Positions 53,719 to 63,655 of a stretch of 64,000 bases of DNA are shown here, in pieces. This DNA comes from an uncultured Psychroserpens sp. (GTDB lineage: Bacteria; Bacteroidota; Bacteroidia; Flavobacteriales; Flavobacteriaceae), in contig NZ_CANMRL010000001.1 of assembly GCF_947500255.1 (NCBI RefSeq), forward strand, positions 1,240,001 through 1,304,000, written 5' to 3'. The notes under the pieces were generated by a model. It saw nothing but the letters and a program-made list of their open reading frames with translations, ran no database searches and was not told the DNA's origin. Numbering within the stretch: the stretch's first letter is position 1; each line of letters starts with the position of its first letter. Position numbers and translations under genes: made by a program.

Positions 53719-53764
53719 CATTCTAATTAACAATTTGAAAACTATTAAAACTAAAACAAGAACT

Positions 53765-54706
53765 ATGACAAAAAAATTACTTTTTACAGCAGTATTGATG
53801 TTATCAATGTCTTTCGGTTTCTCACAAACTAAAGAGGAATTACAAGCTCAAAAAGCAGAAAAACAAGCAGAAGCTGATGCTGCTCAAGCAGAAGCAAACG
53901 CATTACAAGCACAAATAGATGCGTTACCTGGTTGGAGAGTTGGAGCCTTTGGTGTAATTGGAGGAAGTTTGTCTAACTTTAATAACTGGTATGCGCAAGG
54001 TGCTCCTAATAATTCATCGGGAAATATTGGGTTTACAGTAAATGGATATGCGAACCTAATTCAAGAGAAATTTTTCTGGAGAAATGCCTTAACAACTAAT
54101 TTAAATTGGACGAAGTTAGATAACAAAGACATAGATACCGATAGCGATGATTTCGAACCAACAACAGACGTGTTTAATATTTCTTCTTTATACGGAAGAA
54201 AATTGAGCGAAAAATTTGCCATTTCTGGATTGATGGAATACAGAACAACGATTTTAAATAACTTCAATGATCCTGGATATTTAGATGTTGGTGTTGGTGC
54301 AACATGGACGCCACTTGAGAACTTGATTGTTGTAATCCACCCATTAAACTACAATTTTGTTTTTGCTGATAATGATACCGTTTTCGAATCATCTTTAGGT
54401 GCAAAAATTGTTGCAGATTATACGCGTCAAATTGGAGCAATAGCATTTAAATCAAACCTATCAATGTTTCAGAGTTATAAAAGTGGTGATTTGTCTAATT
54501 GGACATGGACCAACTCGTTTAGCTATACACTATGGAAAAGTATTGGTGTAGGATTTGATTTTGGTTTAAGAAATAACAAGCAAGAGGCTTTAAATTTTGC
54601 TTTAAGTCAGTTTGATCCAATGGGAACAGCAGCAGAACCAACGTTTGATAATGTTGATAACGACTTACAAAGCTACTACACATTAGGATTAACTTACAAG
54701 TTCTAA
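53765..54706 (+). CDS. DUF3078 outer-membrane beta-barrel protein
   Basis: 313 residues. Signal peptide MTKKLLFTAVLMLSMSFGFSQ, then a coiled-coil of Lys/Ala/Gln/Glu (about 22-56, EELQAQKAEKQAEADAAQAE) and a beta-barrel domain (GWRVGAFGVIGGSLSNFNNWYAQGAPNNSSGNIGF) typical of DUF3078, which ends in aromatic residue Phe (LGLTYKF) as for BAM substrates. Likely an outer-membrane protein of unknown function. Start moved to 53765, since an upstream ATG at 53705 overlaps the promoter. Confidence 0.85.
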   Translation: MTKKLLFTAVLMLSMSFGFSQTKEELQAQKAEKQAEADAAQAEANALQAQIDALPGWRVGAFGVIGGSLSNFNNWYAQGAPNNSSGNIGFTVNGYANLIQEKFFWRNALTTNLNWTKLDNKDIDTDSDDFEPTTDVFNISSLYGRKLSEKFAISGLMEYRTTILNNFNDPGYLDVGVGATWTPLENLIVVIHPLNYNFVFADNDTVFESSLGAKIVADYTRQIGAIAFKSNLSMFQSYKSGDLSNWTWTNSFSYTLWKSIGVGFDFGLRNNKQEALNFALSQFDPMGTAAEPTFDNVDNDLQSYYTLGLTYKF

Positions 54707-54726
54707 TTCTAACAATAGATACTATA

Positions 54727-54762
54727 AAAAAAGCATCCTGAGATTAACAGGATGCTTTTTTT
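54727..54762. terminator. Bidirectional intrinsic terminator
   Basis: AAAAAAGCATCCTG (54727-54740) pairs with CAGGATGCTTTTTT (54748-54761), loop of 7 nt, between convergent DUF3078 and hflX genes. Confidence 0.9.
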
Positions 54763-54780
54763 GTTTCTATAAAACGTGTC

Positions 54781-55992
54781 TTATGTTTCTTCGGTATAAT
54801 CAGGATACAAAAAATGATTGTATGGGAATCGTGTGATATGAATTTCTCTTACTTCATCATAGACTCGTTTTTTAAATGTATCGAGATTCTTTTTGTTTAA
54901 TGCGGAAATAAACAAGGCATTATTACCTACTCGATTCATCCACGTGTTTTTCCATTCATCCAATGAATAATGTGATGATGTTCTCTCGGTGATAAGATCA
55001 TCATCATCAAAAGGTTCAGCTTCATAAGCATCAATCTTATTAAATACCATAATCGTTGGTTTGTCTGAACTGTCAATCTCACCAAGAATCTTATTTACAG
55101 ATTCAATATGCTCTTCAAAATTTCGGTGTGAGATATCAACAACATGAAGCAACAAATCTGCTTCTCTAACTTCATCAAGTGTACTTTTAAAAGATTCGAC
55201 TAATTGCGTAGGTAATTTTCTAATAAATCCAACAGTGTCAGTGAGTAAAAAAGGAAGATTTTGAATCACCACTTTTCTTACAGTGGTATCTAAAGTTGCA
55301 AATAATTTGTTTTCAGCAAACACATCACTTTTACTAACTACATTCATTAATGTTGATTTACCAACATTGGTATAACCAACCAAAGCTACGCGAACCATTT
55401 TTCCACGATTACCACGTTGAACCGCCATTTGTTTGTCAATCGTTTTAATCTTTGCTTTGAGTAAAGCAATCTTGTCGCGTACAATACGTCTATCGGTTTC
55501 AATTTCTGTTTCACCAGGACCACGCATACCAATACCACCTTTTTGACGTTCAAGGTGAGTCCACATTCCTTTTAATCGTGGTAATAAGTATTCACACTGA
55601 GCCAATTCAACTTGGGTTCGTGCATAACTTGTTTGAGCGCGTTGAGCAAAAATATCAAGAATAAGATTTGTTCTGTCTAATACTTTGCATCCTAAAATCT
55701 TACTTATGTTACGTTCTTGAGCAGCAGAAAGTTCATCATCAAAAATCGCTGTACCAACATTATGGTCTTCAATATAGTGTTGCACTTCATTCATTTTACC
55801 AGAACCAATAAATGTCTTTGGATTTGGCATATCCATTTTCTGGGTAAAACGTTTTAAAACTTCACCTCCAGCTGTGTAGGTCAAAAATTCTAGCTCATCT
55901 AAGTACTCTTTAGATTGCTCTTCATTTTGATCTCTAGTGACCACGCCTATAAGTATTGTTTTTTCTAGTGCTATATTCTTTTTTTCAATCAT
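54781..55992 (-). CDS. hflX: GTPase HflX
   Basis: 403 residues. Ribosome-binding GTPase that can split stalled 70S or rescue ribosomes. N-terminal subdomain about 1-190 ends with LPRLKGMWTHLERQKGGIGMRGPGETEIETDRR, the linker specific for HflX. G domain motifs are G1 GYTNVGKST, G3 DTVGF, G4 NKID and G5-like SALN. Tail of about 40 residues. It is single-gene, convergent to DUF3078 and divergent from the EEP gene. Confidence 0.95.
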   Translation of the reverse strand: MIEKKNIALEKTILIGVVTRDQNEEQSKEYLDELEFLTYTAGGEVLKRFTQKMDMPNPKTFIGSGKMNEVQHYIEDHNVGTAIFDDELSAAQERNISKILGCKVLDRTNLILDIFAQRAQTSYARTQVELAQCEYLLPRLKGMWTHLERQKGGIGMRGPGETEIETDRRIVRDKIALLKAKIKTIDKQMAVQRGNRGKMVRVALVGYTNVGKSTLMNVVSKSDVFAENKLFATLDTTVRKVVIQNLPFLLTDTVGFIRKLPTQLVESFKSTLDEVREADLLLHVVDISHRNFEEHIESVNKILGEIDSSDKPTIMVFNKIDAYEAEPFDDDDLITERTSSHYSLDEWKNTWMNRVGNNALFISALNKKNLDTFKKRVYDEVREIHITRFPYNHFLYPDYTEET

Positions 55993-56051
55993 ATATTAAA
56001 ATAAAAGACAAAGTTACATAATTGAATCTTCGTCTATTGCATTTTAAAACC

Positions 56052-56059
56052 TAAATTTG
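56052..56059 (+). promoter_or_regulatory. -7 box of the EEP-family gene
   Basis: TAAATTTG matches TAnnTTTG and lies 4 nt before the GTG start at 56064, again leaving almost no leader. A TTG at 56022-56024 is 27 nt upstream, too far for a normal spacer. Confidence 0.4.
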
Positions 56060-56063
56060 TAAT

Positions 56064-57029
56064 GTGAATTCCCAAGACGAAAAAACAATTACTTATACAG
56101 TTGCGTTCTATAATCTCGAAAATCTGTTCGACATATATAATGATGCATCAAAACACGATGACGACTTTTTACCAAATTCTGATAAACGTTGGACTCAAAA
56201 GCGTTACGATCGAAAGCTTTTTAAATTAGCACAAGTGATTTCCAAAATTGGTGTCGAAAACGCCCAAAAGCCACCCTCGATTGTAGGCTTGGCTGAAGTT
56301 GAAAATAAAAACGTGCTCCGTGATCTTATTGAGAGCAAGGATCTGGAATCATATAACTATGGTATTGTTCATTATAATTCTCAGGACGAAAGAGGTATTG
56401 ATGTTGCCATGATTTATGATAAAACAGTTTTTACTGTCCAACATTCTAAAACCTATTCTATATACCTTGAAGATGAAATTGGCGAGCAAGATTACACTCG
56501 AGATATTTTATTAGTATCAGGAATTCTTCATTCAGAAAAAGTACATTGTATAATCAATCACTGGCCATCACGAAGAGAGGGAGAGCAAGAATCGATGCCT
56601 AAGCGTTTAAAAGCGGCTCAAAAAGTTGTAGAGATAATTGATACTATCAAAGCAAAAGATCCCAATGCTAAACTTTTGGTAATGGGAGATTTTAATGATA
56701 ACCCAAGTAATGAGAGTATAAAATTTCTTTCTGCAAATGGTGATCTTTACAATCCAATGGAAACTATGTTATCCTATAGCAGAGGAAGTTTGAACCATAA
56801 TTTTAAATGGAATTTATTTGATCAAATATTATTTTCAACTAATTTTTTCGAAACTCAAAAGAATAAATTAAAGTTTGATGAAGCCGATATTTTTGATGAA
56901 AAATTTCTTACTCAATATAAGGGTAAATTTAAAGGACAACCATTTAGAACTTTTGTTGGTAAAAAATACAAAGGAGGCTACAGTGATCACTTTCCAGTTT
57001 TTGTACAATTAAATGTCTCTGAAACATAA
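56064..57029 (+). CDS. Endonuclease/exonuclease/phosphatase family protein
   Basis: 321 residues of the EEP (DNase I-like) fold. Metal/catalytic motifs: N and E in FYNLENLFDIY, E in GLAEVENK, H in INHWPSRREG, D and N in VMGDFNDNPSN, D in FDQILFS, and final SDHFPVFVQL. Start codon is GTG at 56064 (MNSQDEK); there is no signal peptide at this start, so it is probably cytoplasmic, though many relatives are exported. Substrate (DNA, RNA or phosphoester) cannot be assigned. Confidence 0.88.
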   Translation: MNSQDEKTITYTVAFYNLENLFDIYNDASKHDDDFLPNSDKRWTQKRYDRKLFKLAQVISKIGVENAQKPPSIVGLAEVENKNVLRDLIESKDLESYNYGIVHYNSQDERGIDVAMIYDKTVFTVQHSKTYSIYLEDEIGEQDYTRDILLVSGILHSEKVHCIINHWPSRREGEQESMPKRLKAAQKVVEIIDTIKAKDPNAKLLVMGDFNDNPSNESIKFLSANGDLYNPMETMLSYSRGSLNHNFKWNLFDQILFSTNFFETQKNKLKFDEADIFDEKFLTQYKGKFKGQPFRTFVGKKYKGGYSDHFPVFVQLNVSET

Positions 57030-57159
57030 GTTCTTAACGTCTTTTTCTTTTTGTCGATAATAACTGCTTTTTATCTATTATAACAATGTTAACAGTTCGT
57101 TAACTACCATTTTTTTTATCTTCGGATACTTATTTAGGTCTTATAGAGAGACTTAGTAA

Positions 57160-57204
57160 TGTCTTAATTATTCGGTCCTGCCCCTTTGGATTAAAATTAA
57201 GACA
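57160..57204 (+). promoter_or_regulatory. Long inverted repeat in the leader of the T9SS giant gene
   Basis: TGTCTTAATT (57160-57169) pairs exactly with AATTAAGACA (57195-57204) around a loop that contains CGGTCCTGCCCCTTTGGA with TCC...GGA able to pair. It lies about 45 nt before the ATG at 57248. The 218-nt region also contains GTTAAC twice (GTTAACAGTTCGTTAAC near 57089). Structured leader or operator; function unknown. Confidence 0.45.
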
Positions 57205-57247
57205 CTAACTATCAATTAATTAAAATAATTTAATAGCATTCATTGAT

Positions 57248-60200
57248 ATGAAAAAAGTTTTACTCTCGTTATCATTTTTACTTGCTTTTTCAATTTGGTG
57301 TGCCTCTGCTCAGGTAACATCATATCCGTATCTAGAAGATTTTGAATCTGGAGACGGAGGTTGGGTTGCAGATAATACTACAGCAGGAACATGGGCTCTA
57401 GGAGCTCCTGCAAATACAATAATTAATAGTGCTGATTCTGGCGTTAATGCTTGGGTGACCAATTTAACTGGTGATTATAACGTAAGTGAATCATCAACAG
57501 TTCAAAGCCCTGTTTTTGATTTTACAAGCTTAACTGCACCATCAATTGAATTTAGTATTTGGTGGAATTCAGAATTTAGCTGGGATGGAATGGTTTTACA
57601 ATCATCTATAGATGATGGAACGACATGGCAAAATGTTGGTGCCGTTGGTGATCCAAACAATTGGTTTACCGATGGAACTATAGGAGGAAACCCAGGAGGC
57701 CAGCAAGAAGGTTGGACAGGTAGAGGTGCAGCAAATGGATCTCAAGGATGGGTTATCGCTCGTCATGCATTAGTTGGACTAGCAGGAGAAGCAAGTGTGA
57801 TCTTAAGATTTGCATTTGGGTCTGATACTTCTGTTCAAGATGAAGGTGTCGCTTTCGATACTGTATCTGTTTTTGACGTAAGTTGTCCTGAGCCAACAGG
57901 AATTACAGTGAGCAATATTACTGCAACGTCAGTAGATGTTAACTGGACAGCAGGTGGAGCTGAAACAAACTGGGAAGTTGTAGTTCAACCTATAGGAACT
58001 GGTGTTCCAACAGGAGCAGGAACAGCCACAACAAATAACCCTTACACTGAAAATGGGTTAACAGCTGTAACAGATTATGAAGTCTATGTAAGAGCAGATT
58101 GTGGAGGTGACGGTCTTAGTAATTGGGTTGGTCCAGTAAACTTTTTGTCAGCTTGTGATGTATTTGTTCCTGATTATTTAGAAGGCTTCGCCACAATAAT
58201 ACCAAATTGTTGGGATGAAGCTTCTGATGGAGATGCGACAACAGGTCCTACAGGACTTGGCGCTGGAGATTGGGGACCGGATGGATTTTTGAATAATGGT
58301 TTTGATGGAGCATATAAAATAAATTTATGGCAAGCAGCCAAAAGCGATTGGATTTTATCACCTCAGTTTGATTTAACAGGTGGGCCATTTCAAGTAGATT
58401 TTGATTTTGGGATCATGCAATTCGCAAGTAGCACTACAGCAGGAACTTTAGGTTCTGATGATACTGTACAATTATTGATTAGTACAGATAATGGTGCAAC
58501 ATGGACGAGTTTAATAACTTTTGATAATACTACTGTGGTTCCTGTTACTGGAACTCAAGTTGTATTTGATTTAACAGCATATTCAGGTCAGATTGTACAG
58601 TTTGGTATTTTAGGGTCTGAAGGAACTGTTGATGATGCAGAAGATAATGATGTTTTTGTAGATAACTTTAGAGTACGTGCTATCCCTTCATGTCAAGAAT
58701 TGACAGGTGTGGTGGTAGATAATGTTACTGATACATCGGCTGATATAAGTTGGACGCCTGGTGGAACTGAGACGTCTTGGGAAGTAGCGATACAGCCTCA
58801 AGGAACAGGCGTTCCTGCAGGAGCTGGGACAGCAACAACAGATAACCCTTACACAGCAACACCATTAAACCCAAGTACAGCTTATGAAGTATGGGTAAGA
58901 AGTGATTGCGGTGTTGATGGTTTAAGTAGTTGGGTTGGACCAATTAATTTTACAACATTAAATACACCACCACCACCACCAGTTGGAGTGACTTGTGTAA
59001 CAGGTTCGTCTTCATTCATTTTTACTGAAAACTTTGAACAAGATCCACCATCAGGTTGGACAGGAACAGGTTTTGATGGTTCTAATGGTAACTGGGATAT
59101 CACAGCAGCTGGAGCCAATTCTTTTGGTACTGGTCCTGCAAATGCTTTTGATGGCGGCGGAGGAAACCATTTAGAATATGAAGCAACAGGTGATGCTACA
59201 GATATTGCATCGGCTATAAGTCCAGCAATTGATATGTCAACGGCTGTTGATGGCGCTGAATTGTCATTCTTCTTCCATGCTTTTGGAGATGATATGGGAA
59301 CATTAAATGTTGGTGTAGGTACAGATGCAGCAGGTCCGTTTACTAATGTATTTACATGGGTAGGAGATTTACAAATCTCAGACGACGAAGCTTGGGTACC
59401 AGTAGGAATTAATCTTGATGCTTATCTAGGTCAAGTGATTTATTTAGAATTTAGCTATGGTGGAGCCGGAACAGGTTTTGAAGGCGATATGTCTATAGAT
59501 TTTGTAAGAGTAGAGTCTTGTGGAAACTTCTGTATTCCTCCAAGTGGGATTACAGTAGCTAATATTACAGGAACTACTGCAGATATAAGTTGGACACCTA
59601 ACAATGGAGAAACATCATGGGAATATGTAGTTGTTCCTTCTGGAACAGGCGAACCAACAGGTCCTGGTACTACTGTAGGAACACCTTCAGCAAGTATTTC
59701 TGGTTTAGATTTTGAAACCGAATATGAAGTTTGGGTAAGAGCCGATTGTGGTAGCGAATTTAGTATATGGTCTGGACCGGTGATTTTTACGACAACAATA
59801 CAAACCAATTTTGATGTAGATTGTGCAGTAGGCCCAGTGAATAGCTTCCTTTGTTATGGAAATAATGATTCTGAAATATTTACATACACAAGTTCAGATG
59901 GTTCACTCCTTAATCTTACTATTAATGTAGGAGAAATAGAAGGGGCTCCTTTTGATTTCTTACTTGTAACTGATGGAGATGGCACTGTACTATATAATGA
60001 CGAAGGTAATGATGGTGTACTTGATGGATTAACATTTCAGTCTTTAACAGATACAATTACCATCCAGATTTTATCAGATCCGTCAGTAAGCTGTCAGTCT
60101 GGTAGTGGATGTTGTTTAGATGGGATTGACTTTACTGTAGCTTGTGCTACATGTGTAAACCCAGTAGCCACATATCAAGTTATTGACGATTGTGATAATG

Positions 60201-62662
60201 GCGATCAGTTCTTAATTGACGTTAATGTTACTAGCTTAGGTGATGCTACATCACTAACAATTTCAAATAATATAGATGCTACTACAGTACCTGTGACAGC
60301 AGTTGGAACTTATCAAATTGGGCCATTTCCATTCTTGGTTGATGTCGTTGTATCTGTAAGTAATGATCAGGATGTTAACTGTATTATTAATAGTAGTCCT
60401 ATTCAATTACTGGCATGTCCACCCGAAAATGACAATCCGTGTGACGCCACTGTTGCTGCGGTTAATGATGACGATTCTTGTGATTTGACAACTCCAGGAA
60501 CAATAATTGAAGCAACACCATCGGGAGTACCAGATGGTACATGTACTGGTAATCCAGACGATGATGTATGGTTCGAATTTACGGCATTAAGTGAAGTTCA
60601 ATTAATCTCGTTAGTAAATATTGCTGGAGGAACTTTTAACTTAGATCATGCATTGTACGAAGGAACTTGTGATGGTTTAGTAGAGATTGATTGTACTGAT
60701 GGTACAGCGAGCGTAACACCTCAATTAGTTATAGGAAACACTTACTTTATTAGAGTGTTCTCAGGCGGAAATGATTCGGAAACATCAACCTTCGATCTTT
60801 GTATCAAAGAAGCACCTACAAATATCATTTGTGAAAATGCTGAAAACTTCTGTGCTGAACCAGGCGGAGCTTTAACGACACCTAATATTATTGGGATTCC
60901 TGATCCTTCAGATATTGCTTGTCTATTCTCTGCACCAAACCCAACTTGGAATATCATTCAAATTGGAGACCCTGGATTGATTGAAATAGAAATCTCTCAA
61001 GTTGATGATGCTGGAAATGGATTAGACGTTGATTTCGTTCTATGGGGTCCTTTTGATTCTGTAGAAAATGCTTGTGGGAATTTAGACCTTGGATGTCCTA
61101 ATCCAGGTGGAGATTGTCCTAACAACACAGCAGATCCAGACTTTTATCCTTTTGGAAATATAGTTGATTGTAGTTATTCTTTTATTTCTACTGAAACACT
61201 TACAATTGATAATGCTCTATCGGGAGAAATCTACCTTTTATTAGTAACCAATTTCTCTGATGATCCAGGAACCATTTCAATTAGTCAAACGAATGCAGGT
61301 GGTGAAGATGATGGTGATATTACAGCCGAAATAGAAGTAGATTTAGGACCAGATCAAGAGTTTTGTGGATTTGATTCTTATGAAATAATTGCTGATTCAC
61401 CTTTCGCTGATACTTGGGAATGGTATTGTGATGGTTTTATTATTGATGGCGAAACATCGTCTTCATTGATAGTTACAGAATCATGTACTTATACAGTTAT
61501 AGTTTATGATGAACAATGTGATGCTCAGGCTCAAGATTCGGTGACAATAACTTTTGGAGACGAACCAGTTGCAAATACAGTAGCAGATATTGTTACTTGT
61601 GATGACATATCAGCAGATGAGATTGAAGACTTTGATTTAGGGATTCAAACAGCAGGTATTTTAGGTACACAATCAGAAACAGAGTTTAATGTAACTTACC
61701 ACTTAACTTTGGCTGATGCTCAATCTGGTGCGAATCCGTTACCATTAAACTACACCAATACATCTAATCCTCAAACAATCTATGTTAGAGTTGAAGATGC
61801 TAATGCAACATTTTGTTCTGCTACAACATCGTTCCAGTTAATCATATCTGGACCAACTCCAGATGCAACTAGTGTACCAATTGAAGAATGTGATGATGAT
61901 ACAGACGGAGCTACTTTATTTGACTTAGCAGCGCATGACGCGAATATACTCAATGGTCAGAGTGCTACAGACTTTTCGGTCTCTTATTATGAAACTGAGG
62001 CAGATGCTGAGGCAGGAACTAATGCCATAGATACATCTGTACTATACAGTAGCGCTTCTCAAACAATCTATGCTAGAGTGGAAAGTAATATTGCTTTTGA
62101 TTGCTTCTCTACAACACCATTTGACCTAATAGTTAAGCCATTGCCTAGTACATCATTCACTACAGATTTTGATTACGAGGTGTGTCCTAATGCAACAGTA
62201 CCAATTTTAATTACTGCAACAGCCAATAACTATTCAGAATCTGAAGTAACAATTGTATGGTACCAAGATGGAGGCGTTATTGCTGGAGAAAACAGTTTAA
62301 CCCTACCAGTATTAGAAGCAGGACTTTATGAAATAGAAGTGACTTTTAACGATGCAACACAATGTTCTAGTATTACATCACAAAATGTAATTGAATTAGA
62401 AAGTTGTGTGATTCCTCAAGGGATTTCTCCAAATGGAGATGGGATGAATGATACTTTTGATTTAAGTAGTTATGATGTAAGTAAGCTTGAAATCTTTAAT
62501 CGTAATGGAACTTTAGTATACTCTAAAGCGAACTATACAAACGAATGGTATGGTCAAACCAACGATGGTGATGAACTACCTGTGGGAACATATTTCTATA
62601 CAATGGAGTACGAAGATGGTAAGCAACGAAGTGCATGGGTTTACATACAACGACTCAACTAA
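57248..62662 (+). CDS. Giant T9SS type B adhesin-like protein with fibronectin III repeats
   Basis: 1804 residues. Signal peptide to about 21 (ASAQ). Three MAM/jelly-roll-like domains (about 25-210, 300-480, 590-760) alternate with three fibronectin III repeats (about 213-300, 480-570, 762-850). Then follow a beta-rich region of about 850-1060, PPC-like domains (about 1060-1340), and Ig-like/PKD-type repeats with Cys pairs to about 1720. The C-terminal 85 residues (CVIPQGISPNGDGMNDTFD ... LPVGTYFYTMEY ... WVYIQRLN) are the type B gliding-associated sorting domain, so export by T9SS and surface attachment are expected. PorP/SprF follows, as in the sprB-sprF order. Confidence 0.92.
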   Translation: MKKVLLSLSFLLAFSIWCASAQVTSYPYLEDFESGDGGWVADNTTAGTWALGAPANTIINSADSGVNAWVTNLTGDYNVSESSTVQSPVFDFTSLTAPSIEFSIWWNSEFSWDGMVLQSSIDDGTTWQNVGAVGDPNNWFTDGTIGGNPGGQQEGWTGRGAANGSQGWVIARHALVGLAGEASVILRFAFGSDTSVQDEGVAFDTVSVFDVSCPEPTGITVSNITATSVDVNWTAGGAETNWEVVVQPIGTGVPTGAGTATTNNPYTENGLTAVTDYEVYVRADCGGDGLSNWVGPVNFLSACDVFVPDYLEGFATIIPNCWDEASDGDATTGPTGLGAGDWGPDGFLNNGFDGAYKINLWQAAKSDWILSPQFDLTGGPFQVDFDFGIMQFASSTTAGTLGSDDTVQLLISTDNGATWTSLITFDNTTVVPVTGTQVVFDLTAYSGQIVQFGILGSEGTVDDAEDNDVFVDNFRVRAIPSCQELTGVVVDNVTDTSADISWTPGGTETSWEVAIQPQGTGVPAGAGTATTDNPYTATPLNPSTAYEVWVRSDCGVDGLSSWVGPINFTTLNTPPPPPVGVTCVTGSSSFIFTENFEQDPPSGWTGTGFDGSNGNWDITAAGANSFGTGPANAFDGGGGNHLEYEATGDATDIASAISPAIDMSTAVDGAELSFFFHAFGDDMGTLNVGVGTDAAGPFTNVFTWVGDLQISDDEAWVPVGINLDAYLGQVIYLEFSYGGAGTGFEGDMSIDFVRVESCGNFCIPPSGITVANITGTTADISWTPNNGETSWEYVVVPSGTGEPTGPGTTVGTPSASISGLDFETEYEVWVRADCGSEFSIWSGPVIFTTTIQTNFDVDCAVGPVNSFLCYGNNDSEIFTYTSSDGSLLNLTINVGEIEGAPFDFLLVTDGDGTVLYNDEGNDGVLDGLTFQSLTDTITIQILSDPSVSCQSGSGCCLDGIDFTVACATCVNPVATYQVIDDCDNGDQFLIDVNVTSLGDATSLTISNNIDATTVPVTAVGTYQIGPFPFLVDVVVSVSNDQDVNCIINSSPIQLLACPPENDNPCDATVAAVNDDDSCDLTTPGTIIEATPSGVPDGTCTGNPDDDVWFEFTALSEVQLISLVNIAGGTFNLDHALYEGTCDGLVEIDCTDGTASVTPQLVIGNTYFIRVFSGGNDSETSTFDLCIKEAPTNIICENAENFCAEPGGALTTPNIIGIPDPSDIACLFSAPNPTWNIIQIGDPGLIEIEISQVDDAGNGLDVDFVLWGPFDSVENACGNLDLGCPNPGGDCPNNTADPDFYPFGNIVDCSYSFISTETLTIDNALSGEIYLLLVTNFSDDPGTISISQTNAGGEDDGDITAEIEVDLGPDQEFCGFDSYEIIADSPFADTWEWYCDGFIIDGETSSSLIVTESCTYTVIVYDEQCDAQAQDSVTITFGDEPVANTVADIVTCDDISADEIEDFDLGIQTAGILGTQSETEFNVTYHLTLADAQSGANPLPLNYTNTSNPQTIYVRVEDANATFCSATTSFQLIISGPTPDATSVPIEECDDDTDGATLFDLAAHDANILNGQSATDFSVSYYETEADAEAGTNAIDTSVLYSSASQTIYARVESNIAFDCFSTTPFDLIVKPLPSTSFTTDFDYEVCPNATVPILITATANNYSESEVTIVWYQDGGVIAGENSLTLPVLEAGLYEIEVTFNDATQCSSITSQNVIELESCVIPQGISPNGDGMNDTFDLSSYDVSKLEIFNRNGTLVYSKANYTNEWYGQTNDGDELPVGTYFYTMEYEDGKQRSAWVYIQRLN
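57885..59800 (+). repeat. Three fibronectin III coding repeats in the giant T9SS gene
   Basis: FnIII units lie at about 57885-58150, 58687-58955 and 59530-59795. The first two are nearly alike, with GTGVPTGAGTATTNNPYT against GTGVPAGAGTATTDNPYT and endings GLSNWVGPVNF and GLSSWVGPINF; the third is looser. Close protein identity between units 1 and 2 suggests recent duplication or conversion. Confidence 0.8.
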
Positions 62663-62733
62663 GTAACCAATTAAAATCTTAAATAGAATTCTAAGAATTC
62701 AACCAAACAAACTAAAATCAAACAAACTAACAA

Positions 62734-63636
62734 ATGAAAAAATTTTATATCATTATTGTATTGCTCATCGCAACACAGGTGTATGGACAGCAAGATCCAC
62801 AATACACACAGTACATGTATAATATGAATGTCATCAATCCAGCATATGCAGGTTCTAAGGAGAATTTGTCATTTGGATTACTTTACCGTACACAATGGAC
62901 TGGTATTGATGGCGCTCCAAAAACAGGAACATTTTTCGGACATCTTCCAGTTGGAGATAAAGTAGGGTTAGGCCTATCTGTTATTTCTGATGAAGTTGGG
63001 CCAATTAAAGAAACAAATGTGTATGCTGACTTCTCATACACATTGCAATTAGGTGGAGTGCACAGGTTAGCTTTCGGAGTTAAAGCTGGAGCAACGTTTC
63101 ACGATATTGGATTAGCAGGAATAGATTTAATTGATCCAAATGATCCGTTTTTTCAAAATATAAATACAACGACACCAAATATTGGAGCTGGTGCCTTTTA
63201 TTATTCAGACAATTATTATTTAGCACTTTCTGTACCAAATATTTTAAATTCTGTTCATTTAGATGCTAACGGAAATAAATTAGGTTCTGAAGAAGCGCAT
63301 TACTTCCTTACTGGTGGATATGTTTTTCAATTATCACCAAATGCTAAGTTAAAGCCTTCGTTTTTAGTGAAATCTGCATTTAGTGCACCAACGTCATTCG
63401 ATGTTAACCTTAACGCATTATTTTACGAGAAATTCGAAATAGGTGCTTCGTATAGATTGGACGATTCTTTCTCAGGGCTAGTCAATTTTGCAATTACGCC
63501 TTCTTTAAGAATTGGATATGCATATGACAATGTAACTTCTGATATTAGAAGATATGCACCTGCATCTCACGAATTTATGTTATTATTTGATTTAAACTTT
63601 CCGAAGAAAGTTTCACGTTCACCAAGATATTTCTAA
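62734..63636 (+). CDS. PorP/SprF family type IX secretion membrane protein
   Basis: 300 residues. Signal peptide (IIIVLLIATQVYGQ), then QDPQYTQYMYNMNVINPAYAGS, the defining start of PorP/SprF proteins. Beta strands of an outer-membrane barrel follow to the end (RSPRYF). SprF helps T9SS to export its partner type B substrate, here the protein 72 nt upstream. High confidence in family, less in the partner, though gene order supports it. Confidence 0.93.
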   Translation: MKKFYIIIVLLIATQVYGQQDPQYTQYMYNMNVINPAYAGSKENLSFGLLYRTQWTGIDGAPKTGTFFGHLPVGDKVGLGLSVISDEVGPIKETNVYADFSYTLQLGGVHRLAFGVKAGATFHDIGLAGIDLIDPNDPFFQNINTTTPNIGAGAFYYSDNYYLALSVPNILNSVHLDANGNKLGSEEAHYFLTGGYVFQLSPNAKLKPSFLVKSAFSAPTSFDVNLNALFYEKFEIGASYRLDDSFSGLVNFAITPSLRIGYAYDNVTSDIRRYAPASHEFMLLFDLNFPKKVSRSPRYF

Positions 63637-63655
63637 TCAATTAAGCTAAACAATC

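Noticed and set aside
53705-53764. Upstream ATG of the DUF3078 gene
   Set aside because: It lies inside the -7 box TATATTTG (53711-53718), so it cannot be in the transcript; ATG 53765 begins the signal peptide.
57885-59800. CRISPR-like or tandem DNA repeat array
   Set aside because: The repeats are protein domains of about 90 residues in one open frame with diverged DNA, not short identical spaced repeats.
58725-60957. Minus-strand frames opposite the giant T9SS gene
   Set aside because: Antisense shadows of a low-complexity Thr/Gly/Pro-rich gene; no start signals, no domain.
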